From Candidatus Bilophila faecipullorum (lineage in GTDB: Bacteria > Desulfobacterota > Desulfovibrionia > Desulfovibrionales > Desulfovibrionaceae): a stretch of DNA of 60,201 bases. The notes beneath the pieces are model-generated. The model ran no database searches and was not told where the DNA came from. It worked only from the letters and a program-made list of their open reading frames with translations. Both the position numbers and the translations under genes were made by a program. Position 1 is the stretch's first letter. Each line of letters opens with the position of its first letter. This document shows positions 16,297-25,336 of this stretch, one piece after another. The DNA is taken from positions 1 to 60,201 of the forward strand of contig CALVEZ010000023.1 in NCBI GenBank assembly GCA_944326695.1, given 5' to 3'.

Positions 16297-17526
16297 ATGG
16301 AACTTTCCGTCTGGAAACAGTCGCTTGACGTATGGTTCGACGCGCACAAGCAGGACATGCTCACGATGGTGGAGCGCGTGGTGAATATGGATTCCTTTTC
16401 CCACGACGCGGCGGACGTGAACCGGCTCGGTGAGGTCATTACCGGCTGGATGGCCGAAGCGGGATTCCGCACCGAGATGCTCCCGAAGCGCCCCGCTCCC
16501 GCCGACGAGCCGTGGATGGCGTCGCTCGGCAACGTCTTCACCGCGCGTACCCATCCCGTGGAGGCCGGGCCGGGCGTGGCCCTCATCGGGCACATGGACA
16601 CGGTTTTCCCCGCCGGGACAGCGGCTTCCCGTCCCTTCCGGCTGGACCGCGCCGCCGACCGTGCCACCGGGCCGGGCATCGTGGACATGAAGTCCGGCCT
16701 TGTGGTCAACATGTTCGTGGCCCGCGCCCTCAAGGAACTGGGTTTGATGGACGTGCCCATGACGCTGACCTTCTCCCCGGACGAGGAGCTCGGCTCGCCC
16801 TCCACCACGCCGCTCCTTGGGGAACAGCTCAACGGCGCGCACGCCGTCATCTGCACCGAGCCGGGCTACGCCGGGGGCGGGGTTTCCGTGGAGCGCAAGG
16901 GCTCCGGCCACCTGCTGCTGGAAATCGAAGGCGTGTCCGCCCACGCGGGCCGCTGTTACGCGGACGGTGCCTCGGCCATCCTTGAGCTGGCCCATAAGGT
17001 TTTGGCCTTCAACGAGCATCTGGACCTCGCCAACGGCACGACCGTCAACACCGGGCTCATCAGCGGCGGCGCTTCGGCCAATTCCGTGGCCCCCAACGCC
17101 ACGGCGCGCGTCCACCTGACCTTCCGCACGCTGGAGGCCGGGCGCAGGCTCGTGGAGGCCATCCGCGCGGACGCGGCCCGCACGTGGGTTCCGCGCACCG
17201 TCTCCCGCCTGAGCGGAGGCATCCGGCTCTATCCGCTGACCAAGACGCCGCAGGTCATGGCCCTCTTCGATCTGGCTTGCAAGGCGGGCGAGGCCGCGGG
17301 CTGCCCGATCCGTGAAGTGCGTTCGGACGGGGCGGCGGAATCCGGCTACTGTTGCAGCGTCCTCAAATTGCCCGCCATTTGCAGCATGGGGCCGGAAGGC
17401 GGCGGGTTGCACGCTGTGGACGAGTATATGGTCCCGTCCACGCTCCTGCCCCGGGCCAAGATGGTGGCGCTGACCGCTCTTCAGGCCGCCCGCGTCTTCA
17501 AGGCGTCCCCGAAGGTGGCCCTGTAG
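16297..17526 (+). CDS. M20-family amidohydrolase/carboxypeptidase (paralogue 1)
   Basis: Dinuclear zinc enzyme of the ArgE/DapE/CPG2 group. Expected ligands and catalytic residues are visible: GHMDTVF (His, then catalytic Asp), VDMKSG (bridging Asp near 129), PDEELGS (general base Glu plus ligand) and a C-terminal LHAVDEY histidine. 409 residues with a lid domain inserted at SGHLLLEIEGVSAHAG. No signal peptide, so it acts in the cytoplasm on an amide or peptide bond of an imported compound. It lies between tctA and tctC. The closest relative in the window is the gene at 19897, with blocks of identical DNA. Confidence 0.9.
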   Translation: MELSVWKQSLDVWFDAHKQDMLTMVERVVNMDSFSHDAADVNRLGEVITGWMAEAGFRTEMLPKRPAPADEPWMASLGNVFTARTHPVEAGPGVALIGHMDTVFPAGTAASRPFRLDRAADRATGPGIVDMKSGLVVNMFVARALKELGLMDVPMTLTFSPDEELGSPSTTPLLGEQLNGAHAVICTEPGYAGGGVSVERKGSGHLLLEIEGVSAHAGRCYADGASAILELAHKVLAFNEHLDLANGTTVNTGLISGGASANSVAPNATARVHLTFRTLEAGRRLVEAIRADAARTWVPRTVSRLSGGIRLYPLTKTPQVMALFDLACKAGEAAGCPIREVRSDGAAESGYCCSVLKLPAICSMGPEGGGLHAVDEYMVPSTLLPRAKMVALTALQAARVFKASPKVAL

Positions 17527-17659
17527 CCCTGCGGGGAAACGGCTTTTCCCGGCCTCGCGCGCAGCCCGCAGAGGGCTCTCCCGGCTGGGGAAAAGCGGAA
17601 ATCTGTCCCTAAAACCCGATTATCGGGATGTAACCTTTGTCCTGTATGAGGAAGGAATC

Positions 17660-18625
17660 ATGAAGAGAGTTCTGTTGTCCGCCGTTCTCGCCTGCGCCAT
17701 GCTGCTGTCCGGGCTGCCCGCTCCGGCGTTCGCCGCCTATCCCGACCGTCCCGTGAACATCATCATTCCCTTCGGGCCCGGCGGGGCGGTCGACATCGCC
17801 GCCCGCATCCTCGCGGAATATTTTTCCACGAAACATAACATCACGCTGAACATCATCTGCAAGGGCGGCGGCGCGGGCGCGCCCGCCATGCTCGATGTGG
17901 CCAAGGCCCGGCCCGACGGCTACACCTTCGGCTTCCCGGCCCTTGCGACCTTCTCGACCACGCCGCAGGTCAAAAAGACCGGCTACACGCTCAACGACTT
18001 CCGCGCCGTTGTGCAGATCACCAACATGTGGCTGAGCCTCGCGGTCAAGTCCGATTCCGGCATCAAGACCATCAACGAGCTTATGGAAGCGGCCAAGGCC
18101 AACCCCGGCAAGTACAATTTCGCCACCCACGGCGCGCTGTCCACGCAGCGCCTGTTCATGCTTCGTCTCATGAAGGCCTACCCCGGCGTCGAACTGCCGC
18201 ACATCGCCTACACGAGCGGCCATGACGTTTCCACCGCCGTGCTCGGCGGCCATGTCACCAGCGGTTTCGGCGTGACCACCAACCAGAAGCCCTATGTTTT
18301 GTCTGGCGATTTCACCATGATTGGGGTATCCAGTCCCGAGCGCCTCGCCGAGTTCCCGGACGTGCCCACCTTCGCCGAACAGGTCGGACCCGAGTATACC
18401 TTTGCTTCCTCGCATGGCCTGCTCGCGCCCAAGCGTGTTCCCAACGACCGGGTGGAAAAGATGCAGAACCTCGTCAAGGAAGCCCTCGCCGATCCTGACG
18501 TGCAGGCCAAGTTCGCCAAGGCCGGGCTCACCACCGACTACCTTCCCGCCGACGAATTCCAGAAGGTGCTGAACGACATGTGGGCGATGATGGGAACCAT
18601 CGTGAAGGAAAACAAGCTCAACTAA
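17660..18625 (+). CDS. TTT transporter periplasmic receptor (TctC/Bug family)
   Basis: Signal peptide (residues 1-26, ending AFAA) followed by the Bug-fold opening YPDRPVNIIIPFGPGGAVD, including the ligand-carboxylate loop. 321 residues, as usual. It delivers the substrate to the TctA/TctB permease encoded 1 kb upstream. The gap before the gene contains a 10-bp inverted repeat around GCTTTTCCC/GGGGAAAAGC (about 17552 and 17588). A hairpin directly downstream could limit readthrough into the next gene and so raise receptor over later products. Confidence 0.93.
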   Translation: MKRVLLSAVLACAMLLSGLPAPAFAAYPDRPVNIIIPFGPGGAVDIAARILAEYFSTKHNITLNIICKGGGAGAPAMLDVAKARPDGYTFGFPALATFSTTPQVKKTGYTLNDFRAVVQITNMWLSLAVKSDSGIKTINELMEAAKANPGKYNFATHGALSTQRLFMLRLMKAYPGVELPHIAYTSGHDVSTAVLGGHVTSGFGVTTNQKPYVLSGDFTMIGVSSPERLAEFPDVPTFAEQVGPEYTFASSHGLLAPKRVPNDRVEKMQNLVKEALADPDVQAKFAKAGLTTDYLPADEFQKVLNDMWAMMGTIVKENKLN

Positions 18626-18648
18626 TCGTGCTTCCGCAGAGAGGCCGA

Positions 18649-18679
18649 CCCGGAGCCGTGCCCGCGGCTCCGGGCTTTT
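18649..18679 (+). terminator. Attenuator-like hairpin after tctC
   Basis: Perfect 10-bp stem CCCGGAGCCG/CGGCTCCGGG (18649-18658 with 18665-18674) followed by CTTTT. The next gene starts 25 bases on, so it is probably a partial terminator. Confidence 0.7.
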
Positions 18680-18703
18680 GCACATCAACCCTTGGAGGAA
18701 ACT

Positions 18704-19768
18704 ATGCGTTGCAAACAAGTGTTGGCCGGGCTGCTGCTGGCCGCGCTGACATGGTGCCTGCCCGCCGTGGCCGCCGAACCCGTGCCCATGCGTACGGCAT
18801 GGCTCGGGGAACATGAAACGTTCGCCGTGTGGTACGCGAAGCAAAAGGGCTGGGACAAGGAGGAGGGCCTTGATCTGATCCTGCTTCATTTCGATTCCGG
18901 GAAGTCCGTGGTCGAAGGGATGCTGGCCTACAAGTGGGCCGTGGCCGGATGCGGGGCCGTTCCTGCCCTGACCGCCGCCCTGAGCGACCGCCTCGACATC
19001 ATTGCCGTGGCCAACGACGAGTCCGCAGCCAATGCCCTTTACGTCCGTCCGGACAGCCCCATCCTCAAGGTCAAGGGTGCGATGCCGGGCTATCCCGAGG
19101 TCTACGGCGACGCGGACAGCGTGCGCGGCAAGACCATCGTCTGCACCAAGGGCACCTCGGCGCACTACCTCATGGCCTCGTGGCTCAAGGTCCTCGGCCT
19201 CACCGAGAAGGACGTCAAGATCAAGTACATGGAGCCCACCCCCGCGCTCGGCGGCTTTGTCTCGGGCCTTGGCGACGTGGTGGCGCTCTGGGCGCCCCTG
19301 ACCTATGAGGCCGCCAACAAGGGCTTCAAGCCCGCCGCGCTTTCGAGCGACTGCGGCGTGTCCCAGCCCGTCGTGCTCGTGGCCAACCGCGAGTTCGCCC
19401 AGAAGAACCCCCATCAGATTGAAGCCTTCCTCAAGATGTACCTGCGCGCCCTCAAGGTCATCCATGAAACCGCGCCGGAAGAGCTGGCGCCGGATTACGT
19501 CCGTTTCTATGAAGAATGGACCAAGCGCACGCTCACCACGGAAGAAGCCGTGCAGGACCTGAAGAGCCATCCCGTGTTCAGCCTTGACGAGCAGCTTGCC
19601 CTCTTCGATACCTCCAATGGACGGAGCCAGCTCCAGAACTGGCTGCTCAACATCGCGGATTTCTACACCGGCGTCGGCACCATCCGCCCCTCCGAGCGGC
19701 AGCGCCTTGAGCGGCTCAATGAAGTGACGGACGTCTATCTCAAGGCCGTCCGCAAAAGCATGAAGTAA
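18704..19768 (+). CDS. Orphan SsuA/NMT1-like periplasmic binding protein
   Basis: Signal peptide (residues 1-24, ending AVAA) and the opening TAWLGEHETFAVWYAKQKGW of the nitrate/sulfonate/taurine and THI5-like binding-protein fold. TIVCTKGTSAHYLMASWL and the GLGDVVALWAP segment are the matching lobe-two features. 354 residues. The ATG at 18704 has GGAGGAA upstream; an in-frame TTG four codons earlier is unlikely. No ABC permease or ATPase gene accompanies it. Its place between a TctC gene and an M20 gene suggests it feeds another transporter or senses the substrate. Confidence 0.82.
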   Translation: MRCKQVLAGLLLAALTWCLPAVAAEPVPMRTAWLGEHETFAVWYAKQKGWDKEEGLDLILLHFDSGKSVVEGMLAYKWAVAGCGAVPALTAALSDRLDIIAVANDESAANALYVRPDSPILKVKGAMPGYPEVYGDADSVRGKTIVCTKGTSAHYLMASWLKVLGLTEKDVKIKYMEPTPALGGFVSGLGDVVALWAPLTYEAANKGFKPAALSSDCGVSQPVVLVANREFAQKNPHQIEAFLKMYLRALKVIHETAPEELAPDYVRFYEEWTKRTLTTEEAVQDLKSHPVFSLDEQLALFDTSNGRSQLQNWLLNIADFYTGVGTIRPSERQRLERLNEVTDVYLKAVRKSMK

Positions 19769-19896
19769 CCCCTAAGGCTCCGTCCCGGCTCCCGCGGCGG
19801 AGCCGTCGCTTCGGGAAGGGCTCTCCGGGCACTGAGCCCAGAGACGTTCTTCCTGCCCGCCCGCCGGGGGAGCCCGACTTTTCCCGGAGGTTTTGT

Positions 19897-21120
19897 ATGT
19901 TCCTGATGCAATGGAAACGCGCGCTTGACGGGCTTCTCGACGATCAGGAAGGCGAAATGCTGGCCCTGCTGGAACGCCTCGTCGCCATTGATTCGCCCAC
20001 GCAGCACGCGGCGGGCGTCAACCGCGTGGGGGAAACCCTCACGGGATGGCTGGCGGGGGAGGGCTTCGCCGTCAGCCGTCTGCCCAAGCCGCCCATCCCC
20101 GAGGATGAGCCGTGGCAGGCCGATCTCGCCGACGTCTTCATGGCCTGCACGCATGAGCCTTCCGCCGGGCCGGGCATCGGCTTCATCGGCCATATGGACA
20201 CGGTTTTTCCCGTGGGTACGGCGGCTTCCCGTCCCTTCCGGCTGGACCGCGCCGCCGACCGCGTGACCGGGCCGGGTGTGGCCGACATGAAGGCCGGGCT
20301 GGTCGCCAACCTCTTTGCGGCCCGGGCGCTCAAGCGTTCCGGCCTCTTGGACTGCCCCATGACCCTCATGTTCTCGCCGGATGAGGAGTTGGGCTCGCCC
20401 ACGGCCTCGAAAGCCCTCGCCGCGCAGCTTCCCGGCGCACGGGCGGTCATCTGCTCGGAACCGGGCGGCGTCGGCAACGTAGTGACGGTCTCGCGCAAGG
20501 GCTCGGGCCACATGCACCTGAAGGTGCAGGGCAAGGCCGCGCACGCCGGGCGCTGCTACGCGGACGGGGCCTCGGCCATCCTTGAACTGGCCCACAAGAC
20601 GCTCGCCATCAATGACCTGCTGGACCTCTCGCGCGGGCTGACCGTGAATACCGGGCTTATCGCCGGCGGCACGTCGGCCAACTCCGTCGCGCCGTGGGCG
20701 GAATCGCGTATCCATCTGACCTACCGCACGCTGGAGGACGGCAAGCGGGTGGTCAAGGGCATCCGCGACATCGTGGCCCAATCGACCGTATCCGGCACGT
20801 CCGCCGCGATCAGCGGGGGCCTGCGCCTCTATCCCCTCGAACGGACCCCGCAGGGCGATCGGCTTTTCGAGCTCGTGCAGGAGGCGGGCCGCACGCTCGG
20901 CATGGACATTGCCGGGCAGCATTACGAAAGCGCGGCGGAATCGGGCTTTTGCTCCAGCGAGCTCGGCATCCCGACCATTTGCTGCATGGGGCCGGAGGGG
21001 GATAACATCCATTCCGTGGACGAGTTCATGATCCCCTCGACCCTCGTCCCCCGTTGCAAGCTCATCGCCCTCACGGCCCTGCTGGCCGCCCGCGAATTCG
21101 CCCCTGCGCCTCGGCGCTAA
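19897..21120 (+). CDS. M20-family amidohydrolase/carboxypeptidase (paralogue 2)
   Basis: Same family and layout as the gene at 16297: GHMDTVFPVGTA, VADMKAG, PDEELGSP and IHSVDEF carry the zinc ligands and catalytic acid. 407 residues with no signal peptide. A stretch of about 40 bases beginning at 20221 is identical to that at 16621, and several further blocks are near-identical. The two genes are a local duplication with possible gene conversion. It closes the transport cluster; specificity probably differs slightly from paralogue 1. Confidence 0.9.
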   Translation: MFLMQWKRALDGLLDDQEGEMLALLERLVAIDSPTQHAAGVNRVGETLTGWLAGEGFAVSRLPKPPIPEDEPWQADLADVFMACTHEPSAGPGIGFIGHMDTVFPVGTAASRPFRLDRAADRVTGPGVADMKAGLVANLFAARALKRSGLLDCPMTLMFSPDEELGSPTASKALAAQLPGARAVICSEPGGVGNVVTVSRKGSGHMHLKVQGKAAHAGRCYADGASAILELAHKTLAINDLLDLSRGLTVNTGLIAGGTSANSVAPWAESRIHLTYRTLEDGKRVVKGIRDIVAQSTVSGTSAAISGGLRLYPLERTPQGDRLFELVQEAGRTLGMDIAGQHYESAAESGFCSSELGIPTICCMGPEGDNIHSVDEFMIPSTLVPRCKLIALTALLAAREFAPAPRR

Positions 21121-21301
21121 GAGGGATTTTACGCTTCCGGCTAGGAGATTCGCCCCGGTGTGAGGGGCTTCCTCCAGTGTTCCCCTTCCTGTGGCTGCTC
21201 TCGCAGCGGGGCGGGGATGGGAAATGCCTTGCCGAGCCGTCCTCCGTTCCCCCTGTTGGGGACGGAGGACGGCGCACAAGGAAGGAATGGGCCCTCCATC
21301 C

Positions 21302-21350
<49 letters not shown>

Positions 21351-21474
21351 CCGCCTTGTCCCGCACGCCCGTCTGATAGCCCGAGAGCCCTTTCCGTCCG
21401 TACCTGTTGTGGCCGGATGGCCTCTGCTGCGGGGTGACGACGGCCTTGCCCTATCCAAGCGATCCCCTTTGTTC

Positions 21475-21501
21475 TGGACATTATAAGTGGCTTACTATAA
21501 T
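21475..21501 (+). promoter_or_regulatory. Candidate promoter of the Gtr-like cassette
   Basis: TATAAT (21496-21501) is a perfect -10. TGGACA (21475-21480) matches the -35 in five of six positions with a short 15-base spacer. Confidence 0.55.
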
Positions 21502-21621
21502 ATACCTTGCTAAGGGATGATCATAGACGGAGGCATGAGAATCGTCCGCTGGGCCCTTTCTTCCGGGGTGGGAAGGGACGATGGAGGGCACACTCTATGG
21601 GCGCACAAGGGAGGAACGGTG

Positions 21622-23571
21622 ATGGAACAACGAGAATTGTGGCGGAAGTACACTGCGTGGCCATTTCTGATAGGTGTCCCCTTCTTCCTCTTCATCCTCT
21701 GGAAGCCCCTCTTTATCCTTGATCCCACCAACATCGCATGGCTTCTTACGGGCGATCCGGGGCAGCATTTGACGGGATGGCACCAATTCCGTATGGACGA
21801 GTGGCGCTTTCCCCTTATGGAACAGGCGCTGGCGGGCTATCCGGCCTCCATGTCAGCCGTCTTCACGGATTCAAATCCCCTGTTTTCTCTTTTTTTCAAG
21901 GTGTTCCGTTCCTTTCTTCCTCCGCATTTTCAATTTGTGGGCCTATGGTATCTGCTGGGGCTCTTTTTGAATTATCTTGTCCTATACAGGACCTTGCGGC
22001 TCTTTTCCTCCTCGCGGTCGCTGTGCCTTTTGGGGGCAACCCTCATCTCCATTTTCCCTCCCCTCTTTTTCCGGGACGTGCACGATACGCTCACCGCGCA
22101 CTTCCTTATCAACCTCCTGCTCTATTTCATATTCAAGGACGAAAAGAGATATACCTACCCGGCTATCGCGGCCCTTTGCGCCTTGACCGTAAGCATTCAC
22201 TTCTATTTCCTGCTTTTTGCCTTACTCACTACGCCTACGAAGCTTTTTTACGAGCGAGGTTTCAATCGTGGGAGCGTGAGCAGCGCCTTCCTCTGGTTGG
22301 GGATTAATATCTTTTGCGCCCTGGTCATGATGACGCTGCTGGGCTACTGGGGCTATAAGGGGGAGGTGGGAGGCTTCGGCCTTTTTTCCATGAACCTTAA
22401 CGCCCTTATTAATCCACTCGGGCTGTCCCGGCTTTTGCCGACCCTTCCTCTGGGCACGGACGGGCAATATGAGGGCTACCAGTATCTCGGTCTGGGATGG
22501 ATGCTTTTTCTCGTATGGAGCCTTCTTACGCCCCGCCATGTCCTTTTGCGCCGTCAGTTCTGGGCCTTGCTGCTCTGTTTTTTTCTTCCCTTGACTCTGC
22601 TTTCGTTGTCCAACAGCGTGTATTGGGGGGACAGGCTCCTTTTCAAGGTGCCTCTCCCTCGCGTCCTTCAGTACGTAGGGGATACGCTGCGCGCCTCTGG
22701 GCGCTTTTTCTGGGGCGTCGGCTATGGCTTGATGCTCCTTGCCTTCAAGAAGGTTTTCGCAGGGCAAAAGGGAGGGCTCGTGGCTGTGGCCGTGGCCTTG
22801 TGCCTTGGCGTCCAGTTCTACGACGTGCGCCTGTCCCGGTATCCTCAGGACGTTCCTTTTCCTGCATCTCGTCTAGCAGCCGTTATGGAACGGCAGAGCG
22901 GCAGGCCTACGCATGTCAATACGTCCCTATTGTTGTACTCCGAATACATTTCCACTCCTTTTTACGTGGATTTGCTCTATCTTGCGGACCGGAAAATTCC
23001 TGTCACGGGCCTGTACGCGGCTCGGGAGAAAAAGGACGCTCTCAGATTGTCGTGCAAGGATTCGTTGGTGGCGGGCGGCATGTGCCTAGTGCCCCGCCGG
23101 AACCTTTTCGCCCTTCCCGGCGAGGCGTTTGTGGTTGAAATCCCCGGCTATTTAGTGGCTTCGTCCTCCCCTCTTGAAGGTGCCAGGCGCGCCGCGGAGA
23201 TCGAGCCTGCCATAAGCTTCACCGGAGCAGAACTGGCCTTTTCCCCCGAGAACGTGCGGCGTCAGGGAAATTCCGTCGTGTCAGGCGAACAGGGCGGCAT
23301 CGTTACCTTCGGCCCCTATCTAAACGTCCCGCCGGGGATGTATCTCATCAAGGTGAGCTATTCGGCAACGGAAGGAAGCGAAGTCTTCTTCGACGTGTTT
23401 TCCAATCGTCATCCCTCCCTTTATACACAATACACCCCCTCTCCCTCCGAGACCGTTTTTTACTGCCGTGTGGAACTGGAGCAGCCCGTTCCTGATCTGG
23501 AAATCCGGACGTTCATCAATGGGAAAGGCTCGCTCGCCGTGCATGGCCTTACGATCAAAAAAGAGAGCTGA
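21622..23571 (+). CDS. DUF6311-like GT-C-fold membrane glycosyltransferase
   Basis: 649 residues with about eleven hydrophobic helices in the first 430 residues, then a soluble C-terminal region. DPGQHLTGWHQFR after the first helix is an acidic loop typical of GT-C enzymes that use polyprenyl-phosphate sugars. Start chosen at 21622, with GGGAGGAA nine bases upstream, rather than the ATG at 21517. It is followed three bases later by a GtrB-like gene and then GtrA, so it occupies the place of the acceptor-specific transferase (GtrC role) in an O-antigen or capsule modification cassette. GC content is lower than in neighbouring operons. Confidence 0.72.
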   Translation: MEQRELWRKYTAWPFLIGVPFFLFILWKPLFILDPTNIAWLLTGDPGQHLTGWHQFRMDEWRFPLMEQALAGYPASMSAVFTDSNPLFSLFFKVFRSFLPPHFQFVGLWYLLGLFLNYLVLYRTLRLFSSSRSLCLLGATLISIFPPLFFRDVHDTLTAHFLINLLLYFIFKDEKRYTYPAIAALCALTVSIHFYFLLFALLTTPTKLFYERGFNRGSVSSAFLWLGINIFCALVMMTLLGYWGYKGEVGGFGLFSMNLNALINPLGLSRLLPTLPLGTDGQYEGYQYLGLGWMLFLVWSLLTPRHVLLRRQFWALLLCFFLPLTLLSLSNSVYWGDRLLFKVPLPRVLQYVGDTLRASGRFFWGVGYGLMLLAFKKVFAGQKGGLVAVAVALCLGVQFYDVRLSRYPQDVPFPASRLAAVMERQSGRPTHVNTSLLLYSEYISTPFYVDLLYLADRKIPVTGLYAAREKKDALRLSCKDSLVAGGMCLVPRRNLFALPGEAFVVEIPGYLVASSSPLEGARRAAEIEPAISFTGAELAFSPENVRRQGNSVVSGEQGGIVTFGPYLNVPPGMYLIKVSYSATEGSEVFFDVFSNRHPSLYTQYTPSPSETVFYCRVELEQPVPDLEIRTFINGKGSLAVHGLTIKKES

Positions 23572-23574
23572 ACC

Positions 23575-24544
23575 ATGTTCGTTCAAAGCGTTTCGCTCAT
23601 CATTCCCTGCTATAATGAGGAGGAATCCATCCCCCTCTTTCTTGAAACCATACGCCCCATCGCGGATCGGGAGCCTTACCGTTTCGAGTTCATTTTCATC
23701 AACGACGGCAGCTCGGATGCTACACCCGAGGTCCTCCGGGCCGAACACGCCAAGGATCGCCGTGTAAAAATCATCAATCTTTCCCGTAACTTCGGAAAAG
23801 AACACGCTATGGCCGCAGGCTTTCACGCGGCTTCCGGCGATGCCGTCATCCCTATGGACGTAGACCTGCAGGACCCGCCCGAGCTCATTTCCTCCTTTCT
23901 GAGGCGTTGGGAGGAGGGCTATGACGTGGTTCGGAGTACGCCGGAAGAGAACGGCGGATACGTGCTTCAAGCGCCTGTCCGCTGGACTTTTCTATCGCTT
24001 TTTTAATCACTTGTGCGGGAAGCGGCTGGTACCAAACGCCGGGGACTACCGCCTCATGAACCGGGCCGCGCTCGATGCCTTGAACAGCCTGCCCGAGCGT
24101 GTGCGTTTCACCAAGGGGCTGTACGCGTGGACGGGGTTCCATCAGGCTACGGTGGAATATGATCGTCCCTCGCGGGCGGCGGGGAATACCAAGTGGAACG
24201 CGTGGAAACTGTGGAATTTTGCCCTCGACGGCTTTACGAGCTTCAGTACCCTGCCTCTGCGTATATGGAGCTACCTCGGCTTCGCCGTCGCCGTGCTGGG
24301 CTTCCTCTATGCGGCATTTCTCATCGTGCGCACGCTTTTCTGGGGCGTGGACGTGCCGGGCTATGCGTCCATGATGGTGGTCATGCTGGTGCTCGGCGGC
24401 CTTATCCTCATCTCGCTCGGTGTGAGTGGGGAATATATCGGTCGCATCTTTGAGGAAACCAAGGGACGCCCCCTCTACATTGTCCGTGATACAGTGGGAT
24501 TCGAGGCTCATGAGACCGCAGGCCGCGCCGACGCCGCGCGCTGA
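23575..24544 (+). pseudogene. gtrB: GtrB-like polyprenyl-phosphate glycosyltransferase, frameshifted
   Basis: Family-2 glycosyltransferase that would load a sugar onto undecaprenyl phosphate. The first part (23575 to about 23931) has SLIIPCYNEEESIP, FINDGSSD and DVDLQDPPE. The second part, one base out of frame, continues from GVRRKR with FKRLSAGLFYRFFN, a DYRLM acceptor motif and two C-terminal membrane helices. The two halves together give about 322 residues, the normal GtrB length. The break is near 23932, at GTGGTTCGGAGT, where one C is extra or two bases are missing. No slippery sequence is seen, so a true mutation or a sequencing error is more likely than programmed shifting. Confidence 0.88.
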
Positions 24545-25007
24545 GGCGTCTTGGCAGGCGAGGCGCTACCTGCAGGCATCGATTGTGGGCACGCTGGCGA
24601 ATTTCTTTTCCCGTTTCGCCTTTGCCCCCTTCGTGGGCTTCGGCGCGAGCCTTATCCTCGCCAATTACGTGGGGATGGCCGTTGTCTTTCTGCTCTCATA
24701 CCGCCGAGCCTTCGGCATGGAAAAGGCCACCGGGGGCATGGTGTTGCGTTTCGTCACGGTGGCTCATGTGGGGCTGGTCGTCGTCTGGGCCGCCGCGCTG
24801 CTTGCCCTCTACGCCGCCCGCCTCGCCGGGAAGACGTTTTTTCCCCTTCCCCCGGAACGCTATCTGGCGCTGGTTGGCCTGCCGCTGGCGGTGGCTCCGT
24901 GGCTGCCCACCCTTGTGGAGGGGGCCTGTCATGCGGTGGGCATCGTCGTGGGCTTCATCTTCAATTTTTTAGGGCATCGCTATTTCAGTTTCGCAAGGCG
25001 CGGCTAG
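24510..25007 (+). CDS. gtrA: GtrA-family membrane protein (candidate lipid-linked sugar flippase)
   Basis: 165 residues with four hydrophobic helices and the GtrA features RYLQASIVGTLANFF near the N-terminus and GFIFNFLGHRYFSF at the C-terminus. GtrA is believed to flip the polyprenyl-phosphate sugar made by GtrB to the periplasm. The start at 24510 lies inside the end of gtrB (35-base overlap) and has GAGG upstream; a longer frame from 24426 is rejected. The overlap implies translational coupling, which the gtrB frameshift would disturb. Confidence 0.85.
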   Translation: MRPQAAPTPRAEASWQARRYLQASIVGTLANFFSRFAFAPFVGFGASLILANYVGMAVVFLLSYRRAFGMEKATGGMVLRFVTVAHVGLVVVWAAALLALYAARLAGKTFFPLPPERYLALVGLPLAVAPWLPTLVEGACHAVGIVVGFIFNFLGHRYFSFARRG

Positions 25008-25336
25008 GCCCCGGGCGTTTGTCTTTCCTCGAGAGGGACGTCCTGCTAGCCAGCGGCCGCTTTGTGTTCCGGCACGTTCCCATCCCTTTGTCCTGCCCCC
25101 GCAACGGGGCGGGCAACGCATCCGAAGACGGAGAAAGAGACGGCGGTGCTGACCGGGTTTGGAGGAGACGCTTTCCCCATCCTGACACGGGCGTTGCAGG
25201 GATACGGCTTTCTCCCCCGGGGCGAAGACGCCTTCGTGCAGGACTTTGAATTGCTGACCTTCCTCAAGCTTTCTTTTCCGGGCGAAGATGCCTTTACCGG
25301 GATGGTGCGGCAAAGGGGCCTTCGCCCGGAGGAGGC
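25008..25336. other. Convergent intergenic region
   Basis: Lies between the ends of the plus-strand gtrA and the minus-strand triple glycosyltransferase gene. Open frames exist on both strands but none resembles a known family or has a ribosome-binding site. No clear terminator was found. Confidence 0.5.

Noticed and set aside
23575..24544. Programmed frameshifting in gtrB
   Set aside because: There is no slippery heptamer, Shine-Dalgarno-like stimulator or obvious pseudoknot near 23932.
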